Part shown: in pieces, positions 1 to 9,059 of the stretch
Layout: each line of letters starts with the position of its first letter
How positions within the stretch are numbered: position 1 is the first letter of the stretch
Made by a program: the position numbers and the translations under genes
Source of the DNA: Flavobacterium bizetiae
GTDB lineage: Bacteria; Bacteroidota; Bacteroidia; Flavobacteriales; Flavobacteriaceae
Assembly (NCBI RefSeq): GCF_902804475.1
Contig: NZ_CADCSU010000055.1
Span: 1 to 64,000 of the forward strand
DNA: 64,000 bases
Direction of reading: 5' to 3'
Notes under the pieces: generated by a model
What the model saw: only the letters and a program-made list of their open reading frames with translations
The model's database searches: none
Told to the model about the DNA's origin: nothing

Positions 1-22
1 ATTTAGAATAATTAAAAATAAT

Positions 23-53
23 TTGCAAGTACTATTTTTTGATGTTAATTTTG
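23..53 (+). promoter_or_regulatory. Promoter of the iron-uptake operon
   Basis: A TTG at 23-25 and TAATTTTG at 46-53 are separated by 20 nt, matching the Bacteroidota sigma-A consensus (TTG about 19 nt upstream of TAnnTTTG). Transcription would begin near 60, leaving a leader of about 20 nt before the ATG at 80. No Fur-like palindrome was recognised by eye. Confidence 0.6.
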
Positions 54-79
54 TGCCAAATTAATTTCAACTTTAAGTA

Positions 80-2458
80 ATGCAAATAAGCAAGATATTT
101 TCTTTAACCTTGATTCTCTTAATTTCAATTCAGGGTTTCTCACAAAGCAAAAAAGTAATTTTAAACGGAATCATTTTAGAAAATACTGGTAAACCTGCTG
201 AAGGTGTTTCTGTAGCACTAAAAGGAACAGCTTATTCTACTTTAACGAATGAAAAAGGAGAATATGAAATAGCAGCAGAACCAGGGAATTATGTGTTATC
301 TGTTAGTTCTGTAGGATTTAAATCTAAACAAACAAAGATTAATCTGCAATCAGACCAAACGTTGCCAAGCATTAGTATCGAAGAGGATATGGCTACTTTA
401 AACGAAGTTCAGGTTAAAGGAATATCGAAAGTAACTAAAATAAAAGAATCTGCTTTTCAGGTTAATGCGGTTGACACTAGAGCTATGGCCAATATTACAT
501 CCAATTTGAGCCAGGTATTAAATAAAACTACCGGAGTAAAAGTTAGGGAGCAAGGAGGTATGGGATCTGATTTTGATTTTTCTATCAATGGTCTGTCTGG
601 TAGTGCTGTAAAGTTTTTTATTGATGGAGTGCCTTTGGATATAATGGGAAGTTCAATGTCTTTAAATAATATACCCGTTAATTTATCTGAAAGAATTGAA
701 GTATATAAAGGTGTAGTGCCAGTAAACTTAGGTTCTGATGCTCTTGGTGGCGCTGTAAATATAATTACGAATCAGCAAATATCAGATTATTTTGATATGT
801 CTTATAGTTTCGGATCTTTCAATACACATAGTGCCTCATTGACAGGGCAGGTTCGTAATAAAAAATCAGGACTGACTTTTAAAACTTCCGGTTTTTTAAA
901 TTATTCTGATAATGATTATAAAATGAGAGATGTACAAGTAATAGAAGTTATTGATAAAGATAATTCTCGTTTTGTTACTGGTGATTTTAAAAGATTCAAT
1001 GATCAATATAAGGCTGCTATGGGGCAGGCTGAAGTAGGTTTCGTTGATAAATCATGGGCTGATGTGTTTTTTGTTGGAGGAAGTTATTCGGCAACAGAAA
1101 AAGGAATACAGACAGGTACAAACCAAGACGTAGTATACGGTCAAGTACGTAGAGGTGGAGATGCTTATTCATTTTCACTACGATATCTAAAAAAGAATTT
1201 ATTCACGAAAGACCTTGATTTAAGCTTTTTTTCTTCCTATTCAGACGATCAATATACTATTACAGATACTGCGTTTAGAAAATATTATTGGGACGGAAGT
1301 TTTGTGCCTACTACTTCTTCTGAAATGGGAGGGCCTGCAACTAAATGGAATATTCAACGTCCAAAATATTTTATCGGATCGAATCTTAGCTACAAAATAA
1401 ACGATAATAATTCGTTAAGTCTCAACTATACTTTGGATAAGGTAGACAACAAAACTTATGACGAATTACTTACCGATAAAGATCATAATCCAGGGAAACT
1501 TACAAAAAATATTATAGGGCTATCCTATCAACAGAATTTCTTTGAAGAAAAACTAACCAATACGTTTTTCGGAAAATATTACGGTATGTTGTTAGAGCAA
1601 CCTTTTGCTATTACTGATTCTGGAACGGGAGCGGGCCAAACTATTAAAGATAACAATGGTTACACCGGATATGGAATTGCATCACGTTATAAAATAACCC
1701 CATCTATAGGTGTAAAAGCATCGTATGAAAAAGCATATCGCCTACAAAGAGTAGATGAAGTATTTGGTAATGGATACTCGGTTGTAGCAAATCCTGCCCT
1801 TAAGCCAGAGAATAGTAACAATTATAATTTGGGAGCTTATTGGAAAAATGAAGCGGAAAATCACCATTTTTTTGTTGAAACAGGAGGATATTTAAGAAAT
1901 GCAAAAGGTTTTATTTCTGCAGTTGTTTATCAATCAAATAGTCAAATAAGCAGATTCGAAAATACCTCAAATGTTCTGATCAAAGGACTTGAGGCTGATA
2001 TTAAATACAATTATCAGAATAAAATAAACGCCGGGATAAATTTTACTTATCAAAGTACGCTTGATAATACAAAATATCCTAATGGATCAAATTCAGGAAC
2101 AATATCAGCTACATACAAAGATAATTTGCCTAATAGACCCTGGATGTTTGGTAATGCCAATTTAGGATATAGAAAGGCAAACTTCCTCAAAGAAGGAAAT
2201 AATCTACAGTTTAATTGGGACATGCAATACACTCACTGGTATTATCTCACTTGGGAAAACTATGGCGCAAAAGAAGGGAAAAGTATAATTCCCGATCAAT
2301 ACATACAAAATGCATCCGTTTCTTATTCTATGCACTCTGGAATGTATAATATTTCTTTAGAGTGTAACAATTTGACAAATGATTTGGCTTATGATAATTT
2401 TAGGCTACAAAAGCAAGGGCGATCCTTTTCAATTAAATTTCACTACTTCCTAAAATAG
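80..2458 (+). CDS. TonB-dependent outer-membrane receptor, XusA-like
   Basis: Outer-membrane active transporter powered by TonB. The 792-residue protein has a signal peptide (about residues 1-21, ending FSQS), a carboxypeptidase-regulatory-like beta-sandwich (about 27-100, starting VILNGIILENTGKPAEGVSV), a plug domain (about 105-235, with FFIDGVPLDIMG and the LGGAVNIIT end motif) and a 22-strand-type barrel ending in an aromatic C-terminus (KFHYFLK). The barrel lacks the SusC extension, being far shorter than the roughly 1000-residue SusC proteins. It is followed by a DUF4374 lipoprotein and a PepSY protein, the same composition as Bacteroides XusABC, in which XusA imports ferric enterobactin. 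A ferric-siderophore substrate is therefore inferred; heme or another metal chelate cannot be excluded. Confidence 0.85.
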   Translation: MQISKIFSLTLILLISIQGFSQSKKVILNGIILENTGKPAEGVSVALKGTAYSTLTNEKGEYEIAAEPGNYVLSVSSVGFKSKQTKINLQSDQTLPSISIEEDMATLNEVQVKGISKVTKIKESAFQVNAVDTRAMANITSNLSQVLNKTTGVKVREQGGMGSDFDFSINGLSGSAVKFFIDGVPLDIMGSSMSLNNIPVNLSERIEVYKGVVPVNLGSDALGGAVNIITNQQISDYFDMSYSFGSFNTHSASLTGQVRNKKSGLTFKTSGFLNYSDNDYKMRDVQVIEVIDKDNSRFVTGDFKRFNDQYKAAMGQAEVGFVDKSWADVFFVGGSYSATEKGIQTGTNQDVVYGQVRRGGDAYSFSLRYLKKNLFTKDLDLSFFSSYSDDQYTITDTAFRKYYWDGSFVPTTSSEMGGPATKWNIQRPKYFIGSNLSYKINDNNSLSLNYTLDKVDNKTYDELLTDKDHNPGKLTKNIIGLSYQQNFFEEKLTNTFFGKYYGMLLEQPFAITDSGTGAGQTIKDNNGYTGYGIASRYKITPSIGVKASYEKAYRLQRVDEVFGNGYSVVANPALKPENSNNYNLGAYWKNEAENHHFFVETGGYLRNAKGFISAVVYQSNSQISRFENTSNVLIKGLEADIKYNYQNKINAGINFTYQSTLDNTKYPNGSNSGTISATYKDNLPNRPWMFGNANLGYRKANFLKEGNNLQFNWDMQYTHWYYLTWENYGAKEGKSIIPDQYIQNASVSYSMHSGMYNISLECNNLTNDLAYDNFRLQKQGRSFSIKFHYFLK

Positions 2459-2511
2459 ACTTAAACGAAATTCTATTTTTTTAATAATTATATAAAAAAA
2501 ACATTTTAAAC

Positions 2512-3744
2512 ATGAAACGATTTATTAAACCCTCTTTTTATTTTCTATTTCTTAGTACACTGATAATGGGTATTACTATTTCCTGCTCTAGTAATGATGA
2601 TTCTGGAAATAATGATAATTCTGGTGATGGAAAAGCTGATTACGCTCTATGGTTACAATTAGGGAGCTGGCCAAATACAACTCAATACATTGTAGGAGTT
2701 GATGATTTAACTAAAGGTACTGTAAGCTTGGTAGGTAATGGTGCCGAAGTTACAAGCAAGGCAGATTACGGAATTATTGCCAAAAACGGATTCTATTACT
2801 ATCCAAGTACAAGTTCTAATTTTGGTAAAATGACTAAATTCGAATTTAAAAACAATCAATTAGCTGTTGTAAAAGAAGTTCCTTTTACATATCAAAAATC
2901 CATAACTAATTATGCGTGGGTTGATGACAATACGCTATTATTGTTTGGTACGAATGGTGATGGAAACAAGGTATTATATACTGTTGTAAACGCTACAACA
3001 CTTGAAATTAAAAATGGAGAATTGGCATTGCCAGCGATTCCAACTGGATATACATCTTATAGTCAGGGAAATATTGAATATTCAAACGGAAAAATATATA
3101 TAGCATTCTCTAATATGGCTGTTTGGCCAGCACTTGCTGAGTCAGGGATGAATATTGCAGTAGTAAACTATCCAAGTTTTGCTGTTGAAAAGATTATTAA
3201 AAGCTCAGATGCTGATGGAAAAGGAGGATCTAACATGTGGATGCCAACTTCTTGTACTGATGAATCTGGTGACGTTTATATGATGTTTTTCGCTGATTGG
3301 ATGACTCCTACTACCAGCCCAACAAAAGTATTTAGAATCAAAAAGGGTGCAAGTGCATTAGATACTACTTATAATTTTGATCTTGGTACTGCTTTAGGTG
3401 GAGAAACTGCCAGTGGTTTATGGTATGTTGGTAATGGTAAGGCAATTGTTAAATACTTAGATTCAAAAATTGTAGCTGCAAATCCTTCTACATTATTTAA
3501 TACAAAATTTGCCTTGATAAATGTTGCTACCGGCACGGTAATTAAAAAATTAGATTTACCTGCAGATAAAGGAAGCCAGTTACAAAACGTAATTACATCT
3601 GATGGTAAAGTATTTATTCAGGTTAATGCCGAGACTACTAAAGATTATATTTGGGAAGTGAATACTACAACAGGTGCTGTAACTTCAGGTGTAGAAATTG
3701 TTGGTGGTTATGATTATATTTTACGTTTAGATAATTTAAAATAA
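2512..3744 (+). CDS. DUF4374 surface lipoprotein, XusB-like
   Basis: Exported lipoprotein of 410 residues. The N-terminal signal ends in a lipobox (ITISC, lipidated Cys at residue 25) and is followed by an acidic and Ser/Asn-rich linker (SSNDDSGNNDNSGDG), resembling the export signals that place Bacteroidota lipoproteins on the cell surface. The rest, with its repeated G-x-W, Y-Y and NG-x-Y motifs, reads as a beta-propeller and fits the DUF4374 family. It lies 53 nt after the receptor gene in the same direction and is followed by a strong terminator at 3777-3810. In Bacteroides the equivalent protein XusB binds ferric enterobactin at the surface, so siderophore capture for the neighbouring receptor is the likely job. 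Substrate is inferred. Confidence 0.75.
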   Translation: MKRFIKPSFYFLFLSTLIMGITISCSSNDDSGNNDNSGDGKADYALWLQLGSWPNTTQYIVGVDDLTKGTVSLVGNGAEVTSKADYGIIAKNGFYYYPSTSSNFGKMTKFEFKNNQLAVVKEVPFTYQKSITNYAWVDDNTLLLFGTNGDGNKVLYTVVNATTLEIKNGELALPAIPTGYTSYSQGNIEYSNGKIYIAFSNMAVWPALAESGMNIAVVNYPSFAVEKIIKSSDADGKGGSNMWMPTSCTDESGDVYMMFFADWMTPTTSPTKVFRIKKGASALDTTYNFDLGTALGGETASGLWYVGNGKAIVKYLDSKIVAANPSTLFNTKFALINVATGTVIKKLDLPADKGSQLQNVITSDGKVFIQVNAETTKDYIWEVNTTTGAVTSGVEIVGGYDYILRLDNLK

Positions 3745-3776
3745 TCTAACCCAAAAAAGACTAAATTATTTTTTTG

Positions 3777-3810
3777 AACCGCAGGCCATTTTGGTGGCTT
3801 GTGGTTTTTT
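3777..3810 (+). terminator. Intrinsic terminator after the DUF4374 gene
   Basis: A 12-bp stem (left arm 3777-3788, right arm 3795-3806, two G-U pairs) with a 6-nt loop is followed by a T run at 3807-3810. It lies 33 nt after the lipoprotein stop and overlaps the first codons of a longer TTG-initiated version of the PepSY frame, so that version is unlikely to be real. It probably attenuates rather than fully separates the downstream gene, since no separate promoter was found. Confidence 0.75.
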
Positions 3811-3830
3811 ATCTTTTATACCTTTTAATT

Positions 3831-4988
3831 ATGTTTTCTTCGTTATCAAAATCAAAAAATCAAAAAAGTAAAAAATCCCGTTTTAGTAAAATCAATTCCT
3901 GGTTGCATTTATGGCTTGGTTTAGCTTCAGGAATAATCGTTTTTATTATGGGAATTACCGGTTGTATTCTGGTTTTTGAACAGGAAATAAAAGAATTAAC
4001 ATCACCATATTTAAGTGTAGAAGCGCAAGGTCCTGAAAAATTGTTACCGCCTTCAAAAATTTACGCTGCAGTTCATAAGGCCTTGCCTAATAAAGAAATT
4101 CATGGCGTTTGGTATAATGGTTTAGATAAGTCAATTAAAGTCGATATCGAATCAGATTCGTTGATTTATGTAAATCCGTATAACGGTAAAATTACCGGAA
4201 TGGTGCATCATGAAGATTTCTTTCATTTTATGGATGAAGGGCATCGTAATCTTTGGTTAGAGCGGGAAATAGGTTCTCAAATAACGGCCTGGGCAACAGT
4301 TGTATTCTTCTTTTTGTTAGTTAGCGGATTGATAATGTGGTTTCCGAAAAAATGGAATAAAACGACCCGAAACAGTAGTTTTAAAATAAAATGGGATGCC
4401 AAATTCAAACGTCTGAATTATGATTTGCATAATGTTCTGGGGTTTTATACACTCATTTTGGCTGTGCTTATTGCGTTTACAGGACTGTTAATGAGTTTTC
4501 ATTGGTTAAGGGAAACTACGTATTGGGTAGCAGGAGGATGGGCAGATGATAAGAAAGAACAAGTTGTTGCAGAAAAAAAAGATACTTTATCGCAACAGCA
4601 ATTAGATAAGCTGGCTGGAGCCGATTTTATCTGGAAGAAAGTAAGAACAGAAATTGCTAAAGAAAATAAAGAAGCTGTTATCATTCATTTTCCGGATGAA
4701 CCCAAAGATGATTTTTATGCCTGTACAGATATGAATAAAGGAGTATGGAGAGATTTATACTTTGATTCCCAGACATTAGAATTACTTCCAAACTCGCATC
4801 AGTATATTGGTGATGAACGTTTTGCGAAATGGCTGATGCGATCTAATTACAGCCTTCATATTGGCGCAATAGGCGGTATACCTACTAAGATTGTTTATTT
4901 TCTAGGCAGTTTAATATGCGCCAGTTTACCGGTTACCGGATTTTATATTTGGTGGGGAAGAAAGAAAAAACAAAAAACCAAAGCATAA
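3831..4988 (+). CDS. PepSY-associated TM protein, XusC-like
   Basis: Inner-membrane protein of the PepSY_TM family (385 residues from the ATG at 3831). Visible features are a first TM helix (LGLASGIIVFIMGITGCILVFEQ is within it), a periplasmic PepSY-like domain (about 45-150, containing NPYNGKITGMVHHEDFFHF), a second TM (TAWATVVFFFLLVSGLIMWF), a third (NVLGFYTLILAVLIAFTGLL) and a C-terminal TM (GSLICASLPVTGFYIWWG). Histidines at the membrane faces fit heme or iron redox chemistry. A longer TTG start at 3774 would add 19 residues, but those codons are the terminator hairpin. The family is often a ferric-siderophore reductase and the third Xus gene is of this type, so reduction of imported iron complexes is inferred. 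Confidence 0.75.
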   Translation: MFSSLSKSKNQKSKKSRFSKINSWLHLWLGLASGIIVFIMGITGCILVFEQEIKELTSPYLSVEAQGPEKLLPPSKIYAAVHKALPNKEIHGVWYNGLDKSIKVDIESDSLIYVNPYNGKITGMVHHEDFFHFMDEGHRNLWLEREIGSQITAWATVVFFFLLVSGLIMWFPKKWNKTTRNSSFKIKWDAKFKRLNYDLHNVLGFYTLILAVLIAFTGLLMSFHWLRETTYWVAGGWADDKKEQVVAEKKDTLSQQQLDKLAGADFIWKKVRTEIAKENKEAVIIHFPDEPKDDFYACTDMNKGVWRDLYFDSQTLELLPNSHQYIGDERFAKWLMRSNYSLHIGAIGGIPTKIVYFLGSLICASLPVTGFYIWWGRKKKQKTKA

Positions 4989-5131
4989 TCTGCTTTAATT
5001 TTATTTAATTTTTTTGTTGGTTAGTGTTTAAAAGTCTTTTGCGAGAAGTAACATTCTTCAGGAGACTTTTTTCTTGTTTTAAAACGAAGGAGAGTATACA
5101 TTTCAATTAGTTCTTCAATAATGATATTGTT

Positions 5132-5204
5132 TGTCAGACTGAGCGAAGTCGAAGTCTCATATGCTGAATCACTTCGCGGAACTTAGACTTCGCTCAGTCT
5201 GACA
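5132..5204. repeat. REP-like palindrome with 19-bp perfect arms
   Basis: The left arm 5132-5150 is TGTCAGACTGAGCGAAGTC, and 5186-5204 is its exact reverse complement, with 35 nt between. This motif type (CTTCGCTCAGTCTGACA) is a recognisable intergenic repeat in many bacterial genomes. Only one copy is seen in this window. Confidence 0.8.
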
Positions 5205-5307
5205 TTATTGTTTATATCAGTAAAATAAAAACCAGCCTAAATCCGCTTAAATCCGTGTCATCCGCGGCCCATTATCAATACCATTTGCGGTAGGTGTATT
5301 AAAACAG

Positions 5308-5338
5308 AAAGAGCCTGATAACTACAACAGGCTCTTTT
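5308..5338 (-). terminator. Intrinsic terminator of the leftward receptor gene
   Basis: Arms AAAGAGCCTG and CAGGCTCTTT with a 10-nt loop lie 48 nt beyond the stop of the 5386-7509 gene, with T-rich sequence on the transcribed side. Confidence 0.75.
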
Positions 5339-5385
5339 CCATCAAAAAAAAACAAAAACAAGGGGGAAACTAAAAATCCAAAATA

Positions 5386-7509
5386 TTAAATTCTGTATGT
5401 AAAGGCTATCGTAGCAATACGGTTATCAAGGTCATACCTTTTATTTATACTCGTTTGCGCAATAACTGAATTGATGTGAAAATTATTGGTATTGAAAATA
5501 TCAGTAACATTCAATTTGATATTTCCTTTTTTGGCCAATACTTGTTTCGAAATTCCGATACTGAAATCAAAGAAAGCATCTCTCTCATAAATACCAAGAT
5601 TCGATTTTGACTGATATTGTGCGTTGGCTTCTGCTTTCCAGCTTTCTGTAATAGTAAATGAGTTTTGTACACTTAAATTTAAAGTTACAATAGGATCGAT
5701 TTTGTCTGTATTCACTACATTGCCCATAAATTTATTTTCGAAAATATTGAATAGTGTATTTACAGACCACCATTTATAAATTTCGGCTGTATTGGTAATA
5801 TTGGCTCCATAATTATAAGACTTGTCAACATTAATTTGCGACGTAACAGTCGTGTAATTATCTGGATTATAAACATAAACTTCTGTAAAAACATCTTTGG
5901 TTTTGCTAAAGTATAGCGAAGCCATAAAAGCACTTTTCCAGGAATAACCAATTTCTGTCGAATGCGTGATTTCAGGAACCAGATTCGGATTTCCCTGAGA
6001 GTAATTGAATGAATCATCATAAAAACGAAACGGATTCAAATCAAACTGGCTCGGTCTGTTGATTCTTTTACTGTAAGAAGCATGTATCGAATGGTTCGTG
6101 CTCAGTTCATATTTCATAGAAACACTCGGAAACCATTTTAAATAATCGTCTTTGTGCTCTTCATTCAACGTTTTTTGCAAAATATTGATTGCAGTATATT
6201 CAGTACGCAAACCACCCTGAATATTCAATTTTTCCATCTGATATTTATAATTGGCGTAAGCCGCATAAATTTGTTCTTTATATTCGAAATGATTGGTCGA
6301 ATTAAGATCTACAATCCATTGATTATTGTCGTTGTATTCGTAAACTGATGGATTATCGTTATTTTTTACACTGGCTTTAAATCCCCATTCGATCGATTGT
6401 TTTTCCTTAAGCGGATTGGTAAAATCAATTTTTCCGGTAAAAACTTTCAATTGCGAAGGAATAAAACCTCTTCTATCATTAATGCTAGTTGTGCTTAAAG
6501 GATCGATATTCTTTGCGCTCTGAAACTGATTCGATCTGAATTTTGAAGTTTCATATTCAAAATCGAATGACATATTTTTTCCTTCGGTATTAAATTTATG
6601 AACCCCTGAAAAAGCATAGGTATAATCATTCCATTTCTCTTTACTGTCATTATAAGTTGAGGCATCAAACTGTACCTGATCCATTGCATTAAGCAGCGTA
6701 TTTCTACCATTGGCAATATTTTCATATCGCCCCAATTTAGCATCAACATATACTTCTAAATTTGTTTTAGGAGAAACTTCATAAGTTGTTCCTACTTTAA
6801 AGTTGTTAGAAGTTAGCGGTTCATCAGTAGTTGAGGTTTGATGATTTTTTGTCGAAATCGTCTGGCGGGTTGCATCAGTATATTGATTTTGGTCAAACTC
6901 CTTGCGTTCTTCTTCTCCTCTAAAAGTGTAGCTGTAGTTTCCGTAAACGCCAAATTTGTCTTTGTTGTAACTTAAGTTGGCGCCAGAATTGGTTCTGTTT
7001 TTTCGGCCTCTTCCGTAGTTTGTAAAAACGGTTCCTTTAAGTCCGCCGGCATTTGGTTTCTTTAAAATAATATTAATGATTCCGGCTTTTCCGGTGGCAT
7101 CATATTTAGAAGAAGGATTTGTAATAACTTCTATTTGTTTGATATTTGATGAGGTAGTCGATTTTAAATAATTCGCCAATTCCTTTTGCGAAAGCTGCGT
7201 TAATTTGCCATTTATCATTACACCAACACCTTGTTGTCCGCGAATCGATAATTCTCCATCCTGAGACACCACAACGCCCGGAGCACGCGATAAAACATCT
7301 AATGCGGTCCCGCCTTCAGAAACAATGCTGTTTTCAACATTAAAAACTAATCGATCTGATTTTTGAGTATATAGAACTTTCTTTTTTGTAATTACAATTT
7401 CATCTAATGCATTGATCGAAGTTTCGACAATACTGTCGGTTTCTTTTTCGGTCTGCGAGTATCCGTAGACTGAAAATGCAAGCATAATAGATGTTATAAA
7501 ATTCTTCAT
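5386..7509 (-). CDS. TonB-dependent receptor-like outer-membrane beta-barrel protein
   Basis: A 707-residue outer-membrane protein with a signal peptide (1-18, ending YGYSQ), a plug domain (about 35-155: DEIVITKKK, VLSRAPGVVV, LSIRGQQGVGVMINGK, the IEVITNPSSKYDATGKAGIINI end motif) and a long C-terminal barrel of the outer-membrane beta-barrel family 14 type ending in aromatic ATIAFTYRI. Members usually carry a carboxypeptidase-regulatory-like domain between signal and plug; here the plug follows almost directly, so that domain is missing. There is no SusD-like or lipoprotein partner beside it, so the substrate is unknown. It is transcribed alone, with a terminator at 5308-5338 and a 500-nt upstream gap. 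A matching TATATTTG box (complement of 7747-7754) lies about 240 nt upstream but with poor -33 spacing. Confidence 0.8.
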   Translation of the reverse strand: MKNFITSIMLAFSVYGYSQTEKETDSIVETSINALDEIVITKKKVLYTQKSDRLVFNVENSIVSEGGTALDVLSRAPGVVVSQDGELSIRGQQGVGVMINGKLTQLSQKELANYLKSTTSSNIKQIEVITNPSSKYDATGKAGIINIILKKPNAGGLKGTVFTNYGRGRKNRTNSGANLSYNKDKFGVYGNYSYTFRGEEERKEFDQNQYTDATRQTISTKNHQTSTTDEPLTSNNFKVGTTYEVSPKTNLEVYVDAKLGRYENIANGRNTLLNAMDQVQFDASTYNDSKEKWNDYTYAFSGVHKFNTEGKNMSFDFEYETSKFRSNQFQSAKNIDPLSTTSINDRRGFIPSQLKVFTGKIDFTNPLKEKQSIEWGFKASVKNNDNPSVYEYNDNNQWIVDLNSTNHFEYKEQIYAAYANYKYQMEKLNIQGGLRTEYTAINILQKTLNEEHKDDYLKWFPSVSMKYELSTNHSIHASYSKRINRPSQFDLNPFRFYDDSFNYSQGNPNLVPEITHSTEIGYSWKSAFMASLYFSKTKDVFTEVYVYNPDNYTTVTSQINVDKSYNYGANITNTAEIYKWWSVNTLFNIFENKFMGNVVNTDKIDPIVTLNLSVQNSFTITESWKAEANAQYQSKSNLGIYERDAFFDFSIGISKQVLAKKGNIKLNVTDIFNTNNFHINSVIAQTSINKRYDLDNRIATIAFTYRI

Positions 7510-7940
7510 GATATCTGGATTTGATTTTGTAATAGGGGTTTTAATGTAATGGTACGTTGAATTTGTAAAGCAGAAATAAGAACTAAATCTCTTTTAAATC
7601 GCTATTTTCTAATTTAAAATGATTTGTTCTACTTTATCAGAAAGAGTTTTTCGAAGATTTGAAAAATAGTGAAAGAGCTTAGAAAAAGGGACTTTTGTAG
7701 AATTGATTGCAGAAAACATTATAGTGGCATTTGAAGTTTCAGTGTTCAAATATAACACTATTTATAACAAGTCTAAATAAAAATAGTTAAAATTTGATAT
7801 GGGATTGTATAATGAATTGATAATTAATGCTTCGTGATTTCGAGAAAAATAGAAAATTGTAAAATAATAAGACTATTATAAGGTAAAATCTTAAAGAATA
7901 TAATGATTTCAGGTTTATAATATTTGGATAGATTGTATTA

Positions 7941-7976
7941 AAAAAGCCAATTCTTCACGAATAAAGAATTGGCTTT
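7941..7976 (-). terminator. gldA terminator
   Basis: A 14-bp stem (AAAAGCCAATTCTT and its complement, loop CACGAATA) sits 42 nt past the gldA stop and is followed on the minus strand by a T run. Confidence 0.85.
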
Positions 7977-7982
7977 TGTATG

Positions 7983-8007
7983 TAAACTGAGACTGAGACT
8001 GAAAACT
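7983..8007. repeat. ACTGAGACTG-type simple repeat, copy 1
   Basis: Short iterations of AAACTGAGACTG and GAAAACTGCG occur here between the gldA stop and its terminator. The same vocabulary recurs at 55029-55110, also at the 3-prime end of a leftward gene. Confidence 0.55.
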
Positions 8008-8017
8008 GCGATGCTCT

Positions 8018-8914
8018 TTATTTCGTAATTTCCCTAAAAACCGCTTCAAGGTTTTTATTTTTTTGATTAAGTTGTAATGTTTTTAAACCATTTTCGTTAG
8101 CGAAATCAAAAATAGCAGGACGCATATCTTTTTCGGCAACAAAAGTAAGTTCCCAGGTCATATCGTGAATATTTCGATATGACGTAATGTTTTCAAGTCG
8201 TGCTAAAAGTTGTTCTTCGATCTGGTAATCAAATTCAACTTCAATAACTTGTTCTTTATTTTCAGATACTAAATGATCTAATTTTTTATCGGCAACAATT
8301 TGGCCTTTGTCAATAATAATAACACGGTCGCAAATGGCTTCGACTTCCTGCATAATATGAGTAGATAAAAAAACCGTTTTATCTTTCCCCACATTTTTAA
8401 TTACGTTACGAATTTCCATTAACTGATTAGGGTCCAAACCAGTAGTTGGTTCGTCAAGAATCAAAACATCAGGATTGTGCAGCAAAGCATTCGCAAGTCC
8501 CACACGCTGGCGGTATCCTTTAGACAATTGTCCTATTTTTTTATGGCTTTCCGGTGTCAGTCCTGTCAGTTGAATCACTTCTTCAATTCTTGATTTTGGA
8601 ACCTGATATACATCGGCATTAAAAGCTAGATACTCACGAACATACAAATCCAAATATAGCGGATTATGTTCTGGTAAGTAACCAATAGAACGTTGCACTG
8701 CCTTTGCGTTCGTCATGACATCATGGCTATTTACAAGGGCTGAGCCATCATCGGCAAGTAAATAGGTAGTCAAAATTTTCATTAAAGTAGATTTTCCTGC
8801 TCCGTTTGGACCAAGAAATCCAACGATTTCTCCTTTTTGAATCGAGAACGAAATTGAGTTTAACGCTTTTTGAGTTCCGTAACTTTTTGATATGTTGTTT
8901 ACTTCTATCGACAT
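8018..8914 (-). CDS. gldA: Gliding-motility ABC transporter ATPase GldA
   Basis: Cytoplasmic ATPase subunit of an ABC transporter. The 298-residue protein has Walker A (GPNGAGKST, about 35-43), Q-loop region (IGYLPEHNPLY), ABC signature (LSKGYRQR, about 133-140), Walker B (VLILDEPTTGLDP) and the H-loop (LSTHIMQEVEAICDR), then a C-terminal domain of about 80 residues. Length and sequence match F. johnsoniae GldA, which works with GldF and GldG and was the first gliding gene described. GldF and GldG are not encoded nearby, which is usual for gldA. The gene stands alone with its own terminator. A TACTTTTG box (complement of 8931-8938) lies just upstream, giving a very short leader. Assignment to gliding rather than another ABC-2 exporter rests on similarity. 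Confidence 0.85.
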   Translation of the reverse strand: MSIEVNNISKSYGTQKALNSISFSIQKGEIVGFLGPNGAGKSTLMKILTTYLLADDGSALVNSHDVMTNAKAVQRSIGYLPEHNPLYLDLYVREYLAFNADVYQVPKSRIEEVIQLTGLTPESHKKIGQLSKGYRQRVGLANALLHNPDVLILDEPTTGLDPNQLMEIRNVIKNVGKDKTVFLSTHIMQEVEAICDRVIIIDKGQIVADKKLDHLVSENKEQVIEVEFDYQIEEQLLARLENITSYRNIHDMTWELTFVAEKDMRPAIFDFANENGLKTLQLNQKNKNLEAVFREITK

Positions 8915-9059
8915 GACTTTTTATTTGCTACAAAAGTAAACAGAAATACGATCGATTGCTACGATTTTGTCTTTTAAAGAAATCATAAAAAAAACTTAAA
9001 GGTCAACAGCTACGGCATCGTTATTGCTAAAGCAGTAGTAATTAAAAAAATAATTTATA

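Larger units (their letters stand above)
4989..5385. other. Intergenic region with palindromic repeats
   Basis: This 397-nt gap between two convergent genes has no gene. It holds a REP-like palindrome (5132-5204), a short repeat-rich stretch at 5237-5268 made of variants of AAATCCG and GTGTCATCCGCGG, and a terminator (5308-5338) for the leftward receptor gene. The first 140 nt show nothing recognisable. Confidence 0.6.
7510..8017. other. Intergenic region between leftward genes
   Basis: This 508-nt stretch is AT-rich. It carries the gldA terminator (7941-7976), a short run of GACTGAGACTGAAAACTG-type repeats (7983-8007) and a lone TATATTTG -10-like box on the minus strand (7747-7754). No reading frame with coding character was seen. 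Confidence 0.5.

Noticed and set aside
3774-3830. Extra TM segment at the start of the PepSY protein
   Set aside because: The codons coincide with a terminator hairpin and T run; the family start matches the ATG at 3831.
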